Translations under genes and position numbers: made by a program
Notes under the pieces: generated by a model
What the model was told of the DNA's origin: nothing
Seen by the model: the letters and a program-made list of their open reading frames with translations, nothing else
The model's database searches: none
Assembly (NCBI GenBank): GCA_964346395.1
Contig: CAYFUT010000004.1
Coordinates: 1 to 64,000 of the forward strand
Direction: 5' to 3'
Source: CAYFUT01 sp964346395
Lineage (GTDB): Bacteria; Bacillota; Halanaerobiia; Halobacteroidales; Halobacteroidaceae
Length of the DNA stretch: 64,000 bases
Shown: in pieces, positions 57,644 through 64,000 of the stretch
Layout: the number at the start of each line of letters is the position of its first letter
Position numbering within the stretch: position 1 is the stretch's first letter

Positions 57644-59865
57644 TAAGACTCCTCCTCTGCCAACCACTTAAAGTACTTACTGATTCCTTCATAAAGTCCA
57701 ACCGCCGCCTCAAATCTAAATTCCTCATCAGTTAATAGCTTTTCCTGCTTTGGATTAGTAATAAATGCCACTTCACTTAAGATTGCCGGAACAGTAGAAT
57801 GCTCGAGTACATATAATCCATCTTCCTTTACCTGCCGGTCATAAGTATCTAATTTTTTAATTAACTCCTGCTGCACACATTGAGCCAAAAATTGCGACTG
57901 CTGCCCACTGCCTTCTTCCACAAATGTTTCTGTTCCGTCCGGAATATTAGTCTGATAACCATTAGCATGAATACTGACAAATAAATCAGGTTCTAAATCA
58001 TTAACTATTTCTACTCTTTTTTCTAGTGCTATAAACTCATCCTTGCTGCGGGTCATTACCACTTTAGCTCCCGCTTTTTCTAATAATTTTCTTGTTTCAT
58101 GAGCTATTTCTAACACTACCTTCTTTTCTTTCGTTCCGGCAGCACCTAAAGCCCCCGGATCTTTACCGCCGTGGCCCGGATCAAGAACGACCACTTTCCC
58201 AGCTAAAGTTCGTTCATTAACCTTTACCGCTATCTGTTGAGCAGAATCCGGTGATTGAACTGCAAAATCGAAATTCTCCTTCAAATCAAGTACCACCCGC
58301 GTAATATTGGGGTTGAGTCGGTATTGACTAACTCTTATATCTCGAACCCACCGCGAATCGTTGCTTATATCTAAGTCTTCCTTATCCACTATTGTTTCTT
58401 CAACATCTACCACCAATCGCTGCGGGGCATGCAATTTATACACTTGATAAGATCCTTCACCGACTAAAGAAATATCTAATTCCAGTTCAGTTTCACTATC
58501 TACTGCTTTAATCTGCTGCAATTTATTCATCAATTTGACATTAAATTGCCCCTCTACCCAAGATGTCTGATAGTGTACTAGTTCCGTCAAATCTACTACT
58601 ACTCGCGTTGTATTCTGATCAAACTGGCTTACTCTAATCTCTTCAATTAAATTATTGTTGACGGGAATCTTATTTTTACTGAAATTATTTTCTGTATTAG
58701 GAAAATCAAATACTAACCTAGCTCCTTTTTGTAAAGAAATTCCCCGCGGCGGCTGCTGCTGAGTTAAACTAAATTGAATTTGCTTTGGCTGGTTAGAATT
58801 ATAAACTACCTGCTTCAGTTTAGACCTAATTGGTCTCAGCAGCAATTCTTTTTGTTCATTTACCACCCCTAAATCTAACTCCCGCTTTACTTCTAAAACT
58901 GCTCGGACAACTGGATTGGGATCAGTCTTATACTGACTAACTTTAATTTTTTTCACATCCGCATCATCCACGGTAAATTCTTTTGCATCTGCTAAAACGG
59001 CATTCTTAATATCCACCATTACTCTTTGCGGGTCAGTCAATTGAGCCGGAGTAGTAGTCTGTAATTGACCGGTACCCGTTATCTTCAATCCTTCTGAAGT
59101 ATAATTTATTTTCTTAATTACCGGATTTATCTTAATTAGATAACTATACCCCCTACCTGAACGATTCGATATTAATCTATAATGAGCTTTTCCCGTTAAA
59201 TCAACTACTACTCGCACAGTAGTAGCATCAAATTGAGCTACCCGGACTCCTTTAATTAATTTACTAGCTTCCTTTATCTTTTTAAGTTCCTGCCCCAAAG
59301 TTGCTGCCGGTAAATCCAAAATAATTCGTTCCGGATCATTTAAATAATCAATTTTCGGCTCTACAGGATTAGTAGTTTGCACCTTTACTCCTTGATATCC
59401 CTCTTCACTAATATAACTCACATCTTCTACCTGCGCATCAATTTGATAAATTTTCACTACCCGGGCTGCCTGATCAGCTCTAATCATTAAACCTAAAGCA
59501 TCGCTAAGTGTTTGCAGCGGAATCATAAATTCACCATTTTTCCGCTCAACTGCTACCGGCATCCGCAGTAATTGATTATTAACCTGCAGCCGCTTATCAC
59601 CCAACCGCAGTTTCACTGTCCGCCCGCTAAGCTGCAGCTGTAAAGTCTGAATTGACTCATACCACCGCATTTTTAACGGCAGTGCTTTCGTCAATATCCC
59701 CAAAGGAATTAAAATATTCTGGTCTTTAAGTTGATAGCTTAAATTATTAGTGACCACGTCTCCATTTACTTCCAACTTTATATTGTCCATAGCCTGCAAA
59801 GAAGGCGCCACACTAACCACTAACATAAAAGCTAATAATCCGACTAATACTATTTTTTTCGGCAT
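57643..59865 (-). CDS. N-acetylmuramoyl-L-alanine amidase with multiple AMIN domains
   Basis: A 740-residue exported cell-wall hydrolase. Order: signal peptide (cleaved after LQA), a copper-amine-oxidase-like N-terminal fold (VNGDVVTNNLSYQLKDQNIL), four AMIN-type beta domains marked by repeated IRVSQF/IKVSQY and VVVDLT/RVVLDLK, then a C-terminal zinc amidase (VVLDPGHGGKDPGA, VMTRSKDEF, FVSIHANG, SEVAFITNP). It cuts the bond between N-acetylmuramate and L-alanine. AMIN domains target division septa or envelope. Coupled to GerMN. Confidence 0.92.
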   Translation of the reverse strand: MPKKIVLVGLLAFMLVVSVAPSLQAMDNIKLEVNGDVVTNNLSYQLKDQNILIPLGILTKALPLKMRWYESIQTLQLQLSGRTVKLRLGDKRLQVNNQLLRMPVAVERKNGEFMIPLQTLSDALGLMIRADQAARVVKIYQIDAQVEDVSYISEEGYQGVKVQTTNPVEPKIDYLNDPERIILDLPAATLGQELKKIKEASKLIKGVRVAQFDATTVRVVVDLTGKAHYRLISNRSGRGYSYLIKINPVIKKINYTSEGLKITGTGQLQTTTPAQLTDPQRVMVDIKNAVLADAKEFTVDDADVKKIKVSQYKTDPNPVVRAVLEVKRELDLGVVNEQKELLLRPIRSKLKQVVYNSNQPKQIQFSLTQQQPPRGISLQKGARLVFDFPNTENNFSKNKIPVNNNLIEEIRVSQFDQNTTRVVVDLTELVHYQTSWVEGQFNVKLMNKLQQIKAVDSETELELDISLVGEGSYQVYKLHAPQRLVVDVEETIVDKEDLDISNDSRWVRDIRVSQYRLNPNITRVVLDLKENFDFAVQSPDSAQQIAVKVNERTLAGKVVVLDPGHGGKDPGALGAAGTKEKKVVLEIAHETRKLLEKAGAKVVMTRSKDEFIALEKRVEIVNDLEPDLFVSIHANGYQTNIPDGTETFVEEGSGQQSQFLAQCVQQELIKKLDTYDRQVKEDGLYVLEHSTVPAILSEVAFITNPKQEKLLTDEEFRFEAAVGLYEGISKYFKWLAEEES

Positions 59866-59999
59866 CTTAATGGCCTCCTAGACTCGACTGTATTCTGCAT
59901 TTTCCTCTATTAAATTACCTGTATTGACTTAACTTCTGGATTTATTAATAAATTCCTCTTTTAGCTCCTAAATTTCCCGAATTTATTAGATAGGTGAAC

Positions 60000-61340
60000 T
60001 TAAACTGAAGATTGTTTAGCAAAATACTTTTTTATTCCCGCTACTAGCCCTTTAGCTGCCTTTAATTGGAAACTTCTATCAACTAACAGCTGTTCCTCGC
60101 GGGGATTAGACAAAAAGGCAGTTTCCAGCAAAACAGCCGGCATTTTAGTTTGCCGCAGGACTACAAAATTAGCTGCCTTTAAACCATTATCCTTTAGTTT
60201 AAGTCGATTTACTGTTTCGCTCTGAACATACCAAGCTAAAGCCCAATTTTTCTGTGTGCTGTTCCAATGGGCATAAGTTGCTGTCCCATTAACCCGCTGC
60301 TGATAGTTAAAATTAGCATGAATACTAATAAAAATATCAGCTGACCATTGATTGGCCAACTGAGCCCGCCGCTCTAAAGGAATAAAGGTATCCCGTTTTC
60401 GAGTTACTAGCGTTTGATATCCTTCCTGACGCAGTAATTCAGCCACTTGCTCTGCTATCTGCAAATTTACTTCTTTTTCCTCAATTCCCGAAATGCCAAT
60501 TGCTCCGGGATCTTCTCCCCCATGCCCGGGATCAATTACAATTTTCGGGGGTTGATCAGCAGCAGTAGGTCTGCGTTTTCTAATCGAAGAAGTTACTATG
60601 CCCGGCTCAGCTTTAATTTGCAGAACTAAATCCGCTTCTTTTTCTACTACCTGATAGCTGCTAAATTTGTCTAAATCAATTACCAACCTTACCACTGCAG
60701 GGTCAACTTGAAATTGGCTCACTCTAATTTGATTAATAACCTGGTTATTAACCGATAATAAACTATCTATTTGACTGCGGTTTGTCTCCTTTAAATCAAC
60801 TACTAACCGTTGAGGCTGCTGCAATAAACTAACTTCATAATCAGGTGGAAAATCAGTCTTAATCACTACTTCAACTCCTGATTCAGTAGTTTCTACTGCT
60901 ACCTGATTCACCTGATTAGATTGATAATCAATTGTTTTTTCTTCCGGATTCCAGATTAACTTGCCCCCATAAATTTTCTTCAAGTCCCGCAGAGAAAGAT
61001 AAACTCGACCACTAACCAGACAAGGAGCTGTAGTCAACGGCACTACCTGAGAGTTAACTACTGCTACTTGACTGCCCAGACTAAAATTAATTCCTAAATC
61101 ATTAGTTATAACTTTTAACTTCTGCTGTTCAGGAACCCATTCTAACTGCCCGCCTAAATATTCAGAAATCACCCGCGCCGGAACCAGAGTGCGCCCCTGA
61201 ATTATTTTTAATTGGTACTCTACTGGCTGTTCATTAATCTGCAACTTGATTTCTTCTGCTGCTGCCGGTTCAACTACTAAAAGAAGTACTATGACTAATC
61301 CTATAATTAGACTATATTTATTCTCCACTTCCCTGGCCAC
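60000..61340 (-). CDS. N-acetylmuramoyl-L-alanine amidase with one AMIN domain
   Basis: A 446-residue paralogue of the downstream amidase. Signal peptide, copper-amine-oxidase N-terminal-like domain (LQINEQPVEYQLKIIQGRTL, VPARVISEYLGGQ), AMIN domain (INQIRVSQFQVDPAVVRLVI), zinc amidase (IVIDPGHGGEDPGAIG, LVTRKRDTF, FISIHANF, LLETAFLSNP). The GTG start abuts AAGGAGG; a second GTG five codons later may be used instead. It follows the PrcB-like gene by 15 nt. Confidence 0.9.
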   Translation of the reverse strand: MAREVENKYSLIIGLVIVLLLVVEPAAAEEIKLQINEQPVEYQLKIIQGRTLVPARVISEYLGGQLEWVPEQQKLKVITNDLGINFSLGSQVAVVNSQVVPLTTAPCLVSGRVYLSLRDLKKIYGGKLIWNPEEKTIDYQSNQVNQVAVETTESGVEVVIKTDFPPDYEVSLLQQPQRLVVDLKETNRSQIDSLLSVNNQVINQIRVSQFQVDPAVVRLVIDLDKFSSYQVVEKEADLVLQIKAEPGIVTSSIRKRRPTAADQPPKIVIDPGHGGEDPGAIGISGIEEKEVNLQIAEQVAELLRQEGYQTLVTRKRDTFIPLERRAQLANQWSADIFISIHANFNYQQRVNGTATYAHWNSTQKNWALAWYVQSETVNRLKLKDNGLKAANFVVLRQTKMPAVLLETAFLSNPREEQLLVDRSFQLKAAKGLVAGIKKYFAKQSSV

Positions 61341-61355
61341 TCCTCCTTGACTAAT

Positions 61356-61826
61356 TTATTCTAACTCCAATTCTGTTTCTGCTAGTAGTTCACATTGTTT
61401 TTTAGTAGTAAATTTAAAATTTATCTTCTGCGGCAATTGTAAATCTTTTCTATCAATTTTAACTAAATCATAGGGGAAACTAATTATTTCTAAAGCAATC
61501 TCTCTCTGGGGAGCATATAAGCCTAACCGCACGTTAATCTCCTGCTCTTGCTGTACTATATTCTCTATTCTTACTTCATATCCCGGACGCTGATAATCAT
61601 CTAGTCCCGCATAAATCACAAGATAATTATCATAATCTATATTTAAAATAGACGAATCTTGATGGTATTTAGGTAAGTCAAACTTATCTTGCGCCTCAGT
61701 CAAAACTTTAAATTTCAAATCAACCTGTGAAGAAGATAACTGCTCCCCCTTCGGCTCAGCCTGCCTCTTAACTAAAGTAGTAAAGGAGATCTCTCTTTCC
61801 TTGACTAAAAACTTCTTCCAGGGCAA
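61356..61826 (-). CDS. PrcB-like protein
   Basis: A 156-residue protein with a C-terminal PrcB-like beta domain (YLVIYAGLDDYQRPGYEVRI, EQEINVRL, ISFPYDLVKIDR). In spirochaete dentilisin, PrcB stabilises a protease complex; bacterial homologues with this domain alone are of unknown function. No signal peptide. Starts at TTG with GGAGGTG upstream. First gene of the operon with two amidases. Confidence 0.65.
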   Translation of the reverse strand: MPWKKFLVKEREISFTTLVKRQAEPKGEQLSSSQVDLKFKVLTEAQDKFDLPKYHQDSSILNIDYDNYLVIYAGLDDYQRPGYEVRIENIVQQEQEINVRLGLYAPQREIALEIISFPYDLVKIDRKDLQLPQKINFKFTTKKQCELLAETELELE

Positions 61827-61986
61827 TTTTTCACCTCCTCAACGGCCTTGATTCTCTTGTTTTAATAATTCGCGATACCAATAGGTAACCCCTGCTATAA
61901 AAAAATGGTAATTATAAAAATTAAATTCGAAATATATAGACTAGACCTAATAAACTTTTATTAAAACCACCACCAAAAAATTAATC

Positions 61987-62005
61987 AGGGGCCGTATAGG
62001 CCCCC
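61987..62005 (-). terminator. Rho-independent terminator after pgi
   Basis: Stem GGGGGCC / GGCCCC with short TATAC loop, followed on the minus strand by TGATTAATTTTTTGG. Eight bases after the pgi stop. Confidence 0.75.
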
Positions 62006-62013
62006 ATTAATTT

Positions 62014-63450
62014 CTACAGTATTAAATCTGCATCTTTGTCGGCTCGAGATTCAAATTCTTCTTTCTTATCAGCAAATTTTTCTCTACCTAAAACACCATA
62101 AGCATATTTTTTACCTAACTCTACTCCCGGCTGATTAAAGGCATTAATATTGTACAGCTGACCGCTAAATGCCGTCTGCAGTTCAAATAGATAAATAAAC
62201 TGACCGACAGTAAAGGCATTTACTTCCGGAAACTTAATTGTGCAATTAGGTCGATTATTCTTAGTTAAAGCCAATTCCGTAGCTTTTTTCTCTACTTTAA
62301 TTAATTCATTAAAAGTATGTCCACCTAGATAAGAAACTCCAGAAATCTCTTCATAGCCAGGAGCAATTTCTAATTTTCGTTCATAATTCTCTACTTCCAA
62401 AAACGTAATTACTTTATCATAAGGTCCTTCCATATACAGCTGCGCCTGGGAATGCTGATCAGTAGCTCCCAAAGCTTTAATTGGAGTAGGACCCACATTA
62501 ACTACATTATCTTCCTGATCTAATTTCTTTCCTAATGATTCAGCCCATAACTGCCGATACCAATCGGCTACATCCTTCAGCGAGTGGGAATAAGGCATCA
62601 TTACCGACATCGGCTTACCGTCTTGATCAGCTAGGTACTGTAAAGTAGCATTCAAATAAGCCGGATTTTCCCACAGATCATCAGTCTCACAAATTTCCCG
62701 CATATATTTAGCCCCGGCTAATAATTCCTCTACATCCACACCAGTAAAAGCAGCAGAAACCAAACCTACCGGCGTAAGAACAGAAAATCTACCCCCTACA
62801 TTGTCCGGAATATAGAAAGTTTTAAATCCTTCTTCTTCCGCAATTTTAATCAAATTCCCGGAATCTTTGCTAGTAGTAGCAATAAAGTGGTCAGCTATAT
62901 TCTCCTCGCCTACCTCTTCAGCTACAGCTTCCCGAGCAGTCAAAAACTCACTCATAGTTTCGGCAGTACCGCCGGATTTAGAAATTACATTGAAGACTGT
63001 TTTTTCTAAATCAAGTTTCTCCAGCAGCGACTTTAATCGAGTCGGGTCTACATTATCCGGCGTAAATAATCGAGGACAGCCGCCCCTTGCCTCTTCATCT
63101 AAATTATAATAAGGATCATTTAAAGCAGTCTGCAAAGCAATATTTCCTAGAGCAGAACCGCCAATCCCTAACACAACAAAGTTATCATATTTGGCGCGAT
63201 GTTCCTGTGCATATTCTTTAATTTCTCGCGCAATCTCTTGATGAGTATCCGGCAGCGCTTTAAAACCTTTACTTACTGCCTCAATATCTTGTAATTGTTC
63301 ATGAATCTCACTTGCCTGCTCCTGCCTTTCTGCAATGTCTTCTTTAGTATAACCGTGTTCCTCCCCAATCTTATCAGCAAACATATTATTGACATCCAGT
63401 TTAATCCGCATCGATTCCTGCCATTCCTCGTTTTGATAGCGCTTACTCAT
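62014..63450 (-). CDS. pgi: Glucose-6-phosphate isomerase
   Basis: A 478-residue glycolytic enzyme with SIS domains (VVLGIGGSALGNIALQ, FNVISKSGGTAETMSEFL, DNVGGRFSVLTPVGL, and the catalytic LGGHTFNELI with QPGVELGKKYAY). Length is usual for the shorter bacterial form. GGGGGAAAAA precedes the ATG. Single-gene unit with cre-like site upstream. Confidence 0.95.
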   Translation of the reverse strand: MSKRYQNEEWQESMRIKLDVNNMFADKIGEEHGYTKEDIAERQEQASEIHEQLQDIEAVSKGFKALPDTHQEIAREIKEYAQEHRAKYDNFVVLGIGGSALGNIALQTALNDPYYNLDEEARGGCPRLFTPDNVDPTRLKSLLEKLDLEKTVFNVISKSGGTAETMSEFLTAREAVAEEVGEENIADHFIATTSKDSGNLIKIAEEEGFKTFYIPDNVGGRFSVLTPVGLVSAAFTGVDVEELLAGAKYMREICETDDLWENPAYLNATLQYLADQDGKPMSVMMPYSHSLKDVADWYRQLWAESLGKKLDQEDNVVNVGPTPIKALGATDQHSQAQLYMEGPYDKVITFLEVENYERKLEIAPGYEEISGVSYLGGHTFNELIKVEKKATELALTKNNRPNCTIKFPEVNAFTVGQFIYLFELQTAFSGQLYNINAFNQPGVELGKKYAYGVLGREKFADKKEEFESRADKDADLIL

Positions 63451-63509
63451 ATTTTTTCCCCCTTATTTAGTATTGCCTGTTCTTAACCATTCTAAATAAA
63501 TAGTTCTTT

Positions 63510-63519
63510 CAAACGTTTG
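63510..63519. promoter_or_regulatory. Cre-like palindrome upstream of pgi
   Basis: Palindrome CAAACGTTTG, within TGCAAACGTTTGAA on the minus strand, resembles LacI/CcpA (cre) operators, with one mismatch from the usual TG...CA ends. It is about 60 nt upstream of pgi. Confidence 0.4.
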
Positions 63520-63625
63520 CAGATATTTACAAAAACAAACATATGTAATTTTACCAAATACAATCCACTTGCTTTTTAATTAATTACACAGCTAATATTT
63601 ACCTAAATCACTAGTAATTTTACAT

Positions 63626-63686
63626 TAAAAAGAGCTTAAGTTCAAGTCTAAGCAGCAATTTCTTACTTAAACTCAAACTTAAGCTC
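63626..63686 (-). terminator. Rho-independent terminator after hflC
   Basis: Stem of 21 bp on the minus strand: GAGCTTAAGTTTGAGTTTAAG with CTTAGACTTGAACTTAAGCTC (three G-U pairs), loop 13 nt, then TTTTT. It lies 11 bases after the hflC stop. Confidence 0.85.
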
Positions 63687-63697
63687 AAACTTATTTG

Positions 63698-64000
63698 TTA
63701 TTCTACCTGCTCTCCAATATCATTAAAATACTTCAATAAATCACTTTCAGAATCTAGCAGCAAGGTAGTTTTATCTTTCATCGTTTTGCGATAGGTTTCT
63801 AAAGTCTTAATAAAGCGGTAAAATTCAGGATTTTGATTGTACGAATTAGCATAAATTTCTAACGCTTTAGCATCTCCTTCCCCTCGCAGTTGGCGGGCTT
63901 TTTTATTCGCTTCCGCTAGCAGAATAGTGCGTTCTTTTTCCGCTTCCGACCTGATTTCCTTAGCCTGTTGTTCTCCCTCAGCTCGATATTTATTGGCTTC
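63698..64000 (-). CDS. hflC: HflC, SPFH-family membrane protease regulator (partial, window edge)
   Basis: The last 100 residues of a gene that runs off the right edge of the window. The sequence EANKYRAEGEQQAKEIRSEA and ILLAEANKKARQLRGEGDAKAL is the charged coiled-coil end of HflC, followed by the FYRFIKTLETYRKTMKDKTTL tail. HflC with HflK forms a membrane cage around FtsH. HflK is expected just outside the window. Ends with its own strong terminator. Confidence 0.9.
   Translation of the reverse strand, partial: EANKYRAEGEQQAKEIRSEAEKERTILLAEANKKARQLRGEGDAKALEIYANSYNQNPEFYRFIKTLETYRKTMKDKTTLLLDSESDLLKYFNDIGEQVE

Overview
The window looks like chromosomal DNA from an anaerobic, endospore-forming Firmicute with an outer membrane, most likely of the Halanaerobiales (Halobacteroidaceae: Acetohalobium/Orenia-like). 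The evidence is a complete spoIIIAA-AH sporulation operon together with a BamA-type outer-membrane assembly protein and a second putative outer-membrane barrel, AT-rich sequence, strong AGGAGG ribosome-binding sites, and the Clostridia-type nusB / DUF2273 / amaP / asp23 / accC / oadA block. The genus is inference. No tRNA, rRNA, CRISPR array or transposase was seen. Every protein gene lies on the minus strand; the only plus-strand gene I can support is a non-coding RNA. Three 100-N assembly gaps are present (5353-5452, 24283-24382, 36405-36504); two of them truncate genes (aroB/aroK and a von Willebrand protein) and one lies in a repeat array.

Layout, left to right. 0-3.4 kb: a lipoprotein with a TolB-like propeller and two exported FlgT/LPP20-like proteins. 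3.4-4.9 kb: an acyl-CoA ligase. 4.9-5.6 kb: a palindromic repeat array that runs into the 3' end of a TsaD-like gene. 5.6-11.7 kb: TsaD-like, nusB, the Asp23/AmaP envelope-stress module, accC and a fused carboxyltransferase-AccB protein. 11.9-17.0 kb: spoIIIA operon. 17.2-19.7 kb: lytic transglycosylase and 5'-nucleotidase. 19.8-20.4 kb: a hairpin-rich plus-strand RNA of about 530 nt. 20.5-26.1 kb: a small unknown protein, efp, an M24 peptidase, aroQ, aroB, aroK, aroC.

26.2-32.7 kb: an unusual accessory operon (small membrane protein, YD-repeat-like lipoprotein, 1260-residue LysM protein, DUF4280 PAAR-like protein) that shares a repeated NGDYG module between its last two products. 32.9-40.7 kb: a Bat/aerotolerance-type operon (MoxR, DUF58, DUF4381-like, two VWA proteins, TPR protein, BatD). 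40.9-46.7 kb: a type IV pilus/type II secretion-like operon (GspF, prepilins H/I/J, GspK, PilM/N/O, PulC/PilP-like) without its ATPase or secretin. 46.9-50.6 kb: aroE, an EamA transporter, two Gate-domain proteins and a putative barrel. 50.7-54.4 kb: bamA, and a GntR/ABC transporter operon with its own promoter and operator. 54.6-56.9 kb: folate genes folE-folP-folB-folK. 57.1-61.8 kb: two AMIN-amidases with GerMN and PrcB-like proteins. 62.0-64.0 kb: pgi and the 3' end of hflC.

The two places most worth follow-up are the plus-strand structured RNA (19881-20410), whose hairpins are preserved by G-U pairs only on the plus strand and which has an extended -10 promoter, and the LysM/DUF4280 operon (26242-32689). 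Several CDS starts below were moved from the longest reading frame to the start codon that has a properly spaced ribosome-binding site.
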